Shown: positions 1 to 10,544 of the stretch, one piece after another
How the letters are laid out: each line of letters starts with the position of its first letter
Position numbering within the stretch: the first letter of the stretch is position 1
DNA from: Acephala macrosclerotiorum
Taxonomy: Eukaryota > Ascomycota > Leotiomycetes > Helotiales > Mollisiaceae
Assembly: GCA_014904845.1 (NCBI GenBank)
Contig: MU119279.1
Span: 62,001-126,000, forward strand
Reading direction: 5' to 3'
DNA: 64,000 nucleotides
Translations under genes and position numbers: made by a program
The notes under the pieces: model-generated
Told to the model about the DNA's origin: nothing
Databases searched by the model: none
Seen by the model: the letters and a program-made list of their open reading frames with translations, nothing else

Positions 1-836
1 CGGGCGTTTGGGACGGACTTTTGAGCGAGCAGCATTTTGGGATTTTCTTCCCAGCTTCGCTTTTGTTATGATTGGCTGTACAGGGTTGATTTGCCTTCAC
101 TTCTTCAGTAGAGTGTACATATGGGATATCTTCAAGAATTGAACTTTTCAAGATAGCTTCCTCGGCCTTCCTCACCGCTCTCACGTGCTGTGACAACTCA
201 CTGCTTTCCATCTAGGTTAGGGTTTTTTCTTTGTTGCACGTCGCAGAAATTCCCCACGTGCTTTCCATGCTTTGCTACGTGGCAGTTGCAGTGCTTATCG
301 CTCCTTCGTTGTGATTAGATAAAGAAGTGAGAGGTGGGAGGGCTGTGCTGTGATAAGCACGTGACCAAAAGTAAATCACAAACCACTGTAGATGATAACA
401 AGATCAAGAAATCTTAAGTGAAAAAGAACATAGCCGAAACGTGGGCAGGCTGGACCTCGCTACTGAGTTGGTTCCGTTAATGTGAAGTAAAAAGCAAGTA
501 AGGCAGACCCAACATCAAACAATTGAGCAAGGTGCTGGGATTGCGACTGGTGTTATCGAAGAATTGAAAGGTGATTGCTGGATCAGATGATCGACATTGC
601 TGTTGACAAGGCTTGTTCGAGAACGGGGTTGGATTTTGTTTGGGAACGGACATGTTGGGTGAGAGAAACTTCTCATTGTCAGCGATACATCGCACTCGGT
701 GTGATCCGCTGCCAGGGACTAGGTGTGGATCTTACTGTTTTGAATGCTTCGCTCTAATCATACAACGCCCTTGAGATACCGCTCCAGCCCTTGGTGTTAG
801 ATAGCTCGTTGATATATATACAAAAACTCGCAGCCA
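1..836. other. Intergenic, no gene seen
   Basis: No convincing coding exon is seen. The only notable signal is three CACGTG palindromes (182-187, 255-260, 358-363) within about 180 bases, which could be bHLH-type binding sites. They lie downstream of the first gene's 3' end, so any target would be a gene outside the left edge. Confidence 0.5.
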
Positions 837-2400
837 TCACCTAGCCTGTCCCACCGTTTCATTCCGTACTGTCCTAGGGGGTGGAGGCGATAGTCCTTGC
901 TGTTCGACGTCGGCCCAAGTAGCAGATTCCGGACTATAAATCTCTTCGTGCTCACTCCCCGATAGCCGCCATGCATCCCCAAACAATGGCGTAGCAGGAA
1001 TAGTCGACGTCGACCGAGAGTTATGAGTATCTGCATGCTCACCTCCCGGTAACTGCCACGAATCGCCAAACAACGGCCCAGCAGGAATTGTTGGTGTCGA
1101 CTGATCAGTCTCTGAAAGCGATCGGGTTGAAGAAGCCTCCTTCCCGGTCTCATGTGGATCTTCTGGAATGGCATCCATCGCGATGATCTCTGGGTGCTTC
1201 TTATCATCGCCGCTCATGAAAACCGGCGCTTGTTTCCCATCCAAGGTGCTTCTCCTGCTCCTCCATGTAACACTTTGGCCATTCTCTGTATCATCTAGCT
1301 TTTTGGACGTCAATGATGTGCGCATGTCTCGAAGGAACGGTCGGAGGATCGGAATGCATTGAACGATGATCGTGCCTGCTACTTCGGCTGAGTACCAGAT
1401 ATTTGACATGCCGTTTCGCCCTATGGAAACGTATTCGTCAGCATCAGGAAGTAGGCAATTGTTTGTGGAATCTTGTCACTTACACATGTAAAGCTCGTCA
1501 TGTTGGTGCATGATTGGGCGATACATCCAGCTAGTTCGTACGGCCGAAATGATAGCAACCCTGTCAGGAGTCAGAAAGTGCTCTAAATTCGAAGTCCGAA
1601 TGTCGGAGATTCTTACAGCAATCCTAGACTCATCGTAGCACACAGAGCGATCTTTTCGACTCTCCGCATTTCCAATTTCCAAGTTATCCACCAAGGAAAA
1701 CAGGCAAAGATAAAATCCATTATAATGTTATAAGCTGATGGAGAGCGTCAGTGATCAGCCCTTTTCTACGTATTCGTGTGCAGGAGCTCAATGCTTACTG
1801 TTTCCGCCAGCTTTCAAGTGTTGTTCAAAATTATAATTGATACAGGGGCCTTGAAATCGATACCAACTTTGATAGTCTTCTTTGTCGCAGTACTTTGCCC
1901 ATTGGAAAAACACCTTGACAATCATGTAGGCATTCATGGTGATGATGCAGAACCATAGGATTGCCGATTGCTTCCTGTTCGACATCCGCAGCAAGGTGAT
2001 TCCGAGAGCTGTTTTGGACCATGCTTGACCGATCAAAGTACCACAAGACGAAATGTTGATGAGGATGTGCATCCTGTCATCCCAATCGCCGGTTTCGTAG
2101 CCCAAGGCATATTCGACAGAGATCACGATGTCGGTGAACAAAAGCATTAGCTAGAAAATCTGTCAGTAGCTTTCACGATAGACCGCAATTCTGGTGCGAA
2201 AGTTCAAATTCCTTGGAAGTCCTCACCCATGAAGCTATCAGTATATAGTCATCATACCACAAGCCAGTCCTCCTCGAATATTTACACCAAACCCTCGCGC
2301 TAAGAAACACTGTCGCGCTGGCAAGAAGAGTCCATAATCCTGCGTTGACCTCTTTCTCGGGAGAAATGTACACAACGTCGTCGCGAGCGAAGACCATCAT
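837..2400 (-). CDS. SAT4-family (fungal rhodopsin-domain) integral membrane protein
   Basis: Five exons join in phase: 2400-2227, 2150-1799, 1734-1617, 1560-1484 and 1420-837, giving 434 residues. The model starts at a double Met (MMVFARDD) and runs through several hydrophobic helices. The family hallmark is visible across exons 3-5: a DFIFACFPWW-ITWKLEMRR block, then a helix opening with IWYSAEVAGTIIVQCIPILRPF. Proteins of this plasma-membrane family are abundant in filamentous ascomycetes; most have no known ligand. All four introns are GT-AG and 56-76 bases long. The cytosolic C-terminal tail holds an imperfect tandem repeat of about 29 residues built around TIPAGPLFGDSW and TIPATPLFGDAW. 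The start could lie further upstream, since the frame is open to about 2538, but no better ATG context is visible there. Family assignment is firm; the biological role is unknown. Confidence 0.85.
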
Positions 2401-3129
2401 CACATTCTGGCGAAAATCGAAACCCAACAAGAAATGAAATGAAAAGGAAACATACTTTCTCAAAATGGGAGATTTGACAAGGGCAGCCCTATAGCATCTG
2501 AAGTTCTTCCACCAGTGGATCTCCAGCTGGGACCTCAATATAGTTGTGACGGCTCCACTAGGATTGGTGGAAACTTTAGGGATGAAGTTTCAAACAGAAT
2601 GCTCCGATCTGGTGGAGATTCCCGGCATTTCCCCAGCTGCAGCACGTCTTGGGACATCGGACCATCCGAAATTTCCGACATGTCAGACCATGGGAGTCAA
2701 GAATCTGGTAGACCTCGTGGGAATGATGATGGATCGATCATATCCGTGGTGGATGAGAAGGAGTGGCCCAGCCCATGGGAACGTACGCGTATGAAAGGAA
2801 AAAGTAGTGCCGGTACCGCAACGCGTATTATTTGGTCTATCCTGCTGTACCCGGTGCAGTGATTGAACCCCCCCGGAAATCAGGCACCCGAGCCCTGCTC
2901 AGCGCTGAAGGAACAGCGATGAAGCCTGAACTTTTCAAAGAAACTCACTCGGCATGCGCACGAACCTCCTGTCTCTCGAGTGGAAATGATCGAAATTTAG
3001 TTCATTAGATGAAAATCTCTTTCAACCCCTTCATCCCTTTTTTTCAGCGCAGATATCTAAGCCACAATCACTAGTCTCACATCAGCAAGAACTCCTTCCA
3101 CCACACAACCACAGTAAAATAAGCATTTC
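2401..3129. other. Intergenic, no gene seen
   Basis: This stretch lies upstream of the SAT4-family gene and downstream of the protease relic. Plus-strand open frames of 82-115 codons here overlap each other, lack splice support and show no family motif. A C-run (2869-2875) is present. Confidence 0.45.
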
Positions 3130-4986
3130 TCAGAAGACCTGTCCAACTTTAATGCACGTTCCATGCGCCGCACTTGCTGTGACTGTGACTGTGACTGTGA
3201 CCGGTTTCGAGGTACCCGTCGTGCTAATTTTGCCAGTGCTTGTACTGCTTTTTTTTGGGAGTGGAACTCGTGGTTTTGACTGCCGATGAAGCCGAGCTGA
3301 CTTTGCTACCTGTTGTCGATGCTGTTTTTGAGCTTGAAGTTGAAGTTGTTTTCACGATTGATGCACTGCTTGAAATTTTGCTCGACGAAGTGCTCGTTGT
3401 TGCAATGCAGGCTCCAACAATAGAGGGCACGGCATTTACCCCTTTACCAATGGCAACCATGTTCGTGCCACAGTCGGCAGCCTGCGCAATGTGGAAGTTG
3501 AAATTATCTTGGTCGTAGACGACTTTTTGTTGGTATTTCGTTAGTTATCCACTCTCATCTCGACATGAACAGCAGACCCACAGCATACACTTTGCATGAA
3601 TGGATCTCCCAAGACGAAGTCGTCATCGCTTGGCCGCGCACCAAAAATACACGTTGTCGACCCTACTTGCCATATCCAGTCGTAAAAGTTAACATGAATG
3701 ATCTTGGTCCCAAATCCAAAGTCAATGGTTCCGCTTGACTTCTCAAAGCGCAATCGACAGTCCAGTCCCCATTTGACATTTGCACGGCAGACGGGGACTG
3801 TGCAATCAAAGCATTGAAGAGGTTAGTCGGTAGATACGAAAGTGTCGCTCCAGAATCTGGGACCATGGCATGTGCATAGTTGCCAGGACTCGTAATTGGG
3901 GTCGAAGTCGTGGCTTCTGGGAGCGTAATCCCAACATAAGTCAGGGAGAACCAGCATCTTTGATATCAGTCATCACTCTGTTCTGGTGCCTAAGTGGGGA
4001 CATACGAGCTGAGCCATCTGGAGAATTCGCCGCTGAGATCATGGGCGACTTGTACAGCGACCCAATATACTTCATCGTGTCGATTCCTCCAAAATCATTG
4101 CGCCTTGTTTGAATTAGTAATTTGTTGTCTGAAGTTTATGGGGAGAGAAGAGGTTGGGGAAACATACCGGCGGCAGCGTCAGCGCTCGCAAGGTCGGGAC
4201 TGAAAGCGCGACTTGCTGTGATGCCATTTACATACAGTTGGTCAATGACACCGTAATAATTCAAGTTCCAGGGATAACCAAAGCCAACTCCCAAAATCCC
4301 GACATTGTCAAAATTCGAGGCCGTGGCCAAGCCGAACTGGACTTGTGAAATGGTACCGCCTTGGGGATTGTCAACGGAGGTTCGAAAACAGGATTTTCGA
4401 GTGATACTTACCTCCAATAGCAAGGGTGTCGATAAGGTATTCCCCTGATGCAGCCGGTCCCATATGTGAAGTAGAATGTGTACCCCGCATCCAAGGCCGT
4501 GGATGAGCTGTAGGGGTTATAGTTTGGGTATGCGCTACATTGAGCTGGTTGGACGGCATTGGCACAAACTGGGACAACCTGTTCGAATGTTAGGAATTGT
4601 TTGGAGACGTGATACCTGGGAATGGCGCGCTCACCCAAAGTGGCCAACTGCCGGTGTCAACTGTCACTACCACGGGCCGCGCCGGGGCGCCGATGCAGAT
4701 CGCACATTTCAGCAAAGCAAGAATACCGGCCACATCCAGGCATCATACGCTCGATCAAGTACGAAAGCCTAGCATAGTTATAGATAGTGTTAGTATCATA
4801 TTGTCGTTTTGACAAACCAGCTTCAGGCTGTCTGGTGATTAGGATTCTGAGGACCCCTGAGCCATTTACAGGCTGAATCTATGTGATCGGACCCTTTGGA
4901 GCTGTCGCAGCATTGCTAGGGAGGACTAGTGATGTCGAGAGACCAGCGAGAGAGAGGACCGAGAGAGAACTTATGAATAATGCCAT
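3130..4986 (-). pseudogene. Secreted pepsin-like (A1) aspartic protease, decayed
   Basis: Both catalytic motifs are readable on the minus strand: VTVDTGSWPLWV near 4640-4690 and VPDSGATLSYLP near 3835-3870. Between and after them come the usual family landmarks (YFTYGTG, FGGIDTMKYIG, CIFGARPSDD, VLGDPF, VYDQDNFNFHIAQA). A signal-peptide-like start lies at 4986 (MALFISSLSVLSLAGLSTS), and a Ser/Thr-rich tail ends near 3130, as in GPI-anchored yapsin-like enzymes. The frame is broken repeatedly: an in-frame TAG after residue 27; no usable acceptor before IGAPARP; a -1 shift at YGTG/AASGEY near 4460; a -1 shift in a T-run before FGGID near 4090; a shift between NGDW and DCRLRF near 3760; and a shift at an A-run near 3250. 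Introns with clear CTAAC branch points remain. Intact members are vacuolar or secreted endopeptidases. Some lesions sit in homopolymers and could be assembly errors, but the nonsense codon and lost acceptor do not. Confidence 0.75.
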
Positions 4987-6212
4987 GCTTCAGACTTGAA
5001 AGGTGGGGTTGAATGAATACCCAGAAAGCATGGAGATTGCTCAACCTTGATATAAGCATGTCCCTTGAGATGAGCGGTGAACATTGAGCCTCAAATCAAG
5101 AATTCCGAGATCTTGAGAGTGGAAGTCGGTCTCAACGAAGCCATGAGGTTCACTTTTCGTGAGGTTGGGAAGGCCGTGATTGGTTTTGTTCTCGCTTATT
5201 TCAGGGGCGTTCAGCTCGACAGCTGGAAGGAGAGAGACACGAACAGATTTGGAGAACTTTGTTTTCTTCCGTCAAAATATCAGATGAAAAGAGCGACGGT
5301 CATGCGTTGGATCGGATGAAGGCGCGGGCGTTGACATGTTCGGATGATCTGATTATGCAGATCTCCAATTGCGACATCTAGCAGCGCACAAGTCTTGGTG
5401 GAGCGACACTCGTACAGCCTATTGTGAGATTAATCGAGCTTTTTGCAATGCGTGATTTACGGTCACCCTATCACCTTATCGATCGTATCATCGACTAAAT
5501 GCCTTAAAACTAAAGGGTAGTGTTTACTTACTTTCTTTTTGCACCGAATCACTGCAATCACAAAGTATGTGCCCACATTTTAAGAGACTCGACCCTCTTT
5601 CAAGATCCAATCGGGCTTGAACCGACTCAATAGATTGTGTGCTGATTTGTGAGTGCCTTATAGCGTTACTGTGGAAATACCGAAAAAATAGACTGTTTTA
5701 TTACGAGATAAGTGGTGATTTGGGAAAAAACCTGGGTTGATACGCCCTTAAAAAGCTCGATTGATCTAATAATAGGCTGTACTCCTCGCCATGAGGCTGA
5801 ATGCCAAGTTTATTGCGAACTTTCATTTGCACGATGGACTTTATTCATTGACATGTGGGATCACACGTTAGTAATAGATATTCTTTAGTGCTGCATACTG
5901 ACTCAGACTTCAACCTTGGACACTTCAAATGTCAAGCAATCAAAACAAGAGAGGAAGTACACGACGCAGCTTCAATCAAACGAACCCCTGTGTAAACCTA
6001 AACACAAACGAGAGGTATATTGCACGCTATGCTAGATACACAAGTATATAGTAAAAGTATCAATCAAACAGTATCCCGTCCAAGAATCCAATTCCACCTT
6101 TTCATCGAATCGTCGCATCATGCCATCATCGTAACTTGGATCTTCACAAATTTTCCAGATCTCTTACTCTCTTTGGTGCCTTATCAAAATCGCTTCAGAA
6201 ATCCACAAATCC
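4987..6212. other. Intergenic, no gene seen
   Basis: This 1.2-kb gap separates the 5' end of the protease relic from the 3' end of the repeat-protein gene. No coding exon or RNA gene was recognised; the sequence is moderately AT-rich after 5400. Confidence 0.5.
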
Positions 6213-8880
6213 TCAAGCCTTGATCAACTCAGCAGCCTTAGACTTCAACTCCGAGAAGAATCCACCCTTTTTCGTGGGTGGAGTGATAGTACCAGGCTCT
6301 GAGGTCTCGACGGGAATTGGAGTCGATTCTTGAACCGGAGCGGAGGATTCCTCGACTGGCGGGGCAGTCTCGGTCTTCGTCTCCTCGACAGCTGGCGTCG
6401 TAGTGAGCTCATCGGCTTTCGTCTCTTCGACGGGGGCAGAGCTGGACTCCCTCACTTCCTCAGTGGCAACTGGCGTTGACTCTTCGGCTTTAGATTCCTC
6501 CACTGGAGGCGCGGTCTCAGTCTCGGTCTTGGTCTCTTCGACTGGTGCTTCGGCTACGAGAGCAGGGCTCTCCTCGACGGGTGCGTCCTTTGGAGTTTCC
6601 TCGACTGCGGGAGTTGATTCTTCTGGTTTGCTCTCCTCAACAGGCTTCTCAGCCTCAACTGGAGCGCTTGTCTCTTCGATGGAGGCATCTTTAGGGGTCT
6701 CTTCAACAGCAGGCGCTTCCTCAACTAGCTTTTCTGTTGTTGCAGGAGATTCTTCAGCTTTTGGTTCCTCGGTCTAGATATATCGTTAGCATGCCTTGCT
6801 CAAATGAAATTCCGAAAAGATCTATGGACAAGAAATGAGCACAATCAGCGTACCACTGGAGCAGCTTCTGCCTCCACTGCCGGTGTAGACTCGGCCTCAA
6901 CAGGGGCAGGTGCAGAGGTCCCTTCGGGTTTCAACTCCTCTGCCTTAGCTTCCTCAACGACAGCAGGGGTCTCCTTTTCTTCAACAACTGGAGCTTGTGC
7001 TTCGGCTACAGGAGCAGCTTCCTCGGTAGCCTTCTCCTCGATCTAGTATATGTCAGTCATGTTCTCGGTTTACTTGTAGTGGTGATGGCCACCGAATTTC
7101 AGCGTTGAGGGGTGAATGGTTTCTTACCGGAGCAGGTGCCTCTTCTACTGGCTTCTCCTCAGTTTTCTCCTCCACCTTCAAGTTATCAGCAAGGTTCCTT
7201 TGGCCGCTGCTTAGAACATAGGATAGTTGATGTCCATCTCAATATTCCTCTCGCCCATATAACAAACAGATGAAGACGGAGACTTTCGTACCGGCGCAGC
7301 CGCCTCTTCCGCGGGCTTCGAAGTTTCTTCAACGGGTGCTAGAGTAGCTTCAGGCTCAACAGCCTTCTCTTCCTAGGACTAGGTCAGTCACCACATCCAA
7401 AGTCACGTGCCAGATAATGTTAAAAAGCTCACTTCCTTAGCAGGCTCCTCAGCAGCAGGAGTCTCCTCTACAGCCGCAGGTGTACTTTCAAGTCCCTTCT
7501 CCTCAGACTTCTCTTCTGCGATCTAGGATTTTTATTAGCATTGACTTCAAACGCAATTGAAATAGTGGTGGTGGTGACTTACAGGTGCTTCCTCCTTGGC
7601 GATTGGAGTCTCCTCAACGGCAGGAGGGGCAGTCTCTTCTGGTTTCGATTCTTCGGTCGTCTCGGCGGGTATCTCTTCAGCGGCAGGTGGGCTGGCTTCT
7701 TCTGGTTTCGATGCCTCGACCTCCTTCTCCTCAGCCTTGAAAAGGTCAGTTCATCATACCTTCTCGCCATATGAAAAGCATTAACTCACAGGTGCCTCTT
7801 CAGTCACAGTAGGAGTTTCCTCAACAGCAGATGGTGCGGGCTCCTCGCTCTTGGCTTCCTCGACCGGCTTGCTCTCGCTCACCTCAGCTGGCTTAGTCTC
7901 GCTGACTGGGGCGCTGGCCTCCTCGGGTTTCTCTTCGACTAGCACTTGGGTCGTTTCTGGAACCGTTTCTGCTTCCTTTACATCCTCGACGGGTGCCGGG
8001 GTCGCTTCTGGTGCAACTTCCTTGGCTTCCTCAACCTGTAAATGTCAGTAAATGTTGGTCACGTGTATACCCAGATTCCCATTCTGGCAGACGGTGAGAC
8101 TTACAGGAGCTTCTACAGCAGCCGCAGGTGTCTCTTCAGTTACAGCAGGGGTGGATTCTTCAGCCTTAGCTTCCTCAACCTGGAAAAATTAGTCAGAATG
8201 TCCATTTTGTCTTTCGCGTCCAGCCGAACCACAATGTACGGCGAAGTTCAAGACAATGGCAAGTAAGAATTGTACGTACCGGCGCTTCAGTCACGGCGGG
8301 AGCTGATTCTTCAGCTTTGACTTCGGCCTGCAAAATATTAATCAGAGTGTCCGTTCTGTGCGTTCTACCAAATGAGGGCCACAAAGTTCGTCCACCTTCG
8401 GGACAATGAAAGTAAGAAAACCACGTACCGGTGTCTCCTCAGCAACAGCTGGGGTCTCTTCAACGGGAGCAGGTGTTGAAATTGGTTCCTCGACCTTGGC
8501 TTCCTCAGATTTGACTTCCTCGGCCTGTAAAAATCAGAAAAAATCCCATGACATCTTCCACCCATTCTGAAATTACATACCGAAGCCTCCTCAGTCACAA
8601 TAGGAGCAGCAGTCTCCTCAACAGGCGTGGGGCTTTCCTTGACCTTCGCTTCACTAACAGGCTCCTCACTCTTCACCTTCTCAGGGGTTTCCTCAACAGC
8701 AGCAGGCGTCTCCTCACTCTTCACATCCTCAACCTGAGTCTCGACTGGTTTCTCAACATTCGCCTCGACGGGAGCAGGAGCCTATGGGAAAGTCAGATGG
8801 GTGAGGAGGAGAGTCAATGGCGGAATACGTACTAGAACCTCTGGGGCGAGGGTGACAGGGGCGGGGGTGACGTCAGCCAT
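6213..8880 (-). CDS. Glu/Pro/Val/Ala/Thr-rich repeat protein from a phase-0 exon array
   Basis: Twelve exons, all phase 0, join to 611 residues: 8880-8833, 8781-8581, 8524-8429, 8327-8280, 8179-8105, 8035-7790, 7735-7583, 7522-7433, 7372-7292, 7175-7128, 7042-6854 and 6773-6213. Every exon length is a multiple of three (16, 67, 32, 16, 25, 82, 51, 30, 27, 16 and 63 codons, then the last). Most internal exons begin with xEE or xEEK and end with AP, TP or AAP, so any exon can be skipped without a frameshift. The protein starts MADVTPAPVTLAPEVL, is built of degenerate VEETKAEESTPAV-type units, and ends with a basic/amphipathic cap, KKGGFFSELKSKAAELIKA. No signal peptide, membrane helix or enzyme motif is visible, so it is probably disordered and cytosolic. 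No family is recognised. Some introns still resemble each other, which points to recent exon-plus-intron duplication. Confidence 0.85.
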
Positions 8881-10544
8881 TTCGATCAGTTAAGATGAAA
8901 TGCTACAGTGAGGATATATTTAGTCGAGATGAAGATGAGATGACGAGGTACTGGACGACGGTGAGGTGATTGGGCTGGGGGAGGGGAGGAAAATTGCGTG
9001 ATATCAAATAAAAGCACGAAGCTTGAACCTCCAAAACCAATCCAGAACGTAGGGGAGCACGAGTATATAACCACCCTCACCTTCATCTCGATCCAACATC
9101 CATCACAAGAGCGGTGTGATGTCGCACCTGCCCTCCACCTCCCTGAACATGGTACGTGGGGGACGAGGCTGCCTCGCGGGTATCGCTCCTCCTCACTGGA
9201 TCATACTTGACTCAAGGAGAACTAACTCGGACACATGATACCTTCCTGACCCAGCGTTGGAAGTATTGGGTACTATCACATCAATTCGCCATCAATTGAC
9301 CTTCTCATTCGAGCATCTCCGAATATTGGTATCGCTATGAAAGAGAAAATGGTCTCGTGCAGCACAGCCCGTGCTTTCCAAGTGAGGAATTGTCCAATAC
9401 CAAGGCACTAATACGCCACAAAATGATTCTCACATTCAATACCGCGGGTAAACCTGCAAAGAAGTTGCGTACATGCATGCAGACCCCAAGAGCTGTGTGG
9501 CGTGCAGGAACGACGTCCGTTCATCGCATATCGACTGAGACACATTTCCAAATATTCTTCCGTGCCTCAGAATGAAAACGCGCTGGGTGTGAACCTCAAA
9601 TGTGTCAATTCAAAGCTCGCCCAACTCGAGGAGTCTGAGATAATGAAGAGTATCTGGCAATTGTAGCACTCGCTGTCAAACATCGTGCTCCGTCACGACG
9701 ATGATCGACACACCTGTAGGAAGCATACCAACCCCAGAATTCATATCGCGGTCTGAAGAACTTCGTACGAGCTCGGCGAGTCGACCCTCACTTTTTGGGC
9801 ACGCGGTCACAAACGCGATATATTTGCATCACGCCCCCAGCTCCTATGCACTACGCACCTCACTTATTATGAGAAACGTATGGTCGTACATGGATGGTAC
9901 ATGAAGCTTGCCTATTTTCCTTGCTCTATTAAGTAACGTGGCACGCGTGGGGTACCAATCTGCACTGGTAGAAATGCGCTAAACGCGGGGTACATTCGTT
10001 TATGGACTCGCTTCGCGACTCACAGCTTTGACGATCAGCAAAGAACGGTGAAGATGTCTTGTAGCGGCTGGGAGAAAATTGGAAGAAAAAAAGAAAAAGA
10101 AAAAAATAAACGTAATCGGGGAATAGAATCTCGAGCTGCTGAGCGTTGACATCCAATAGATTATGTGTCTTGGGGTGATTGAGAACTAGCTGATTTTGTA
10201 GCCAGGGGAGAAAGATAGGTGGGGATTGAAGACACAATCCAAGACAAGCATCTCGCCCCGCCACCAAAAACTTCAAAGCATCATGCCTGCAAAACTTTCC
10301 AGAACGACGACATTTTACAGGTGCGCGAGTGGGTGATACATCGCGGCTAAGCACTTACATACATACGTACGAGAGCAACACCTCTGGACTGACAGCTGGA
10401 ACCAAAAAGCAACAATCTGCAAGCCTATGAACAGTGCGTTGACTCGAGGGAGCCACTCGGCGACTACAACGCCACCAACAAAGGTCTCACTCAAACCCCG
10501 CCTGCCTAATGGGGGTTCACGATAACGTGATATCGCGTTTTCGC
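8881..10544. other. Intergenic, no gene seen
   Basis: This 1.66-kb stretch runs upstream of the repeat-protein gene and downstream of the amidase. Open frames of 66-141 codons occur on both strands, but none carries a recognisable motif or splice-consistent extension. An A-rich tract lies at 10080-10110. Confidence 0.45.

Noticed and set aside
6403..8835. Long Ser/Thr-rich plus-strand open frames
   Set aside because: They are the antisense of the Glu/Pro/Val repeat exons; the minus strand gives a complete 12-exon model with consistent splice sites.
6213..8880. Regular short repeats as a possible CRISPR array
   Set aside because: The repeats are degenerate codon-level repeats in a eukaryotic gene with introns; there are no identical direct repeats with unique spacers.
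9929..10354. 141-codon minus-strand frame
   Set aside because: Low-complexity Phe/Leu-rich stretch derived from an A/G-rich tract; no motif and no splice partner.
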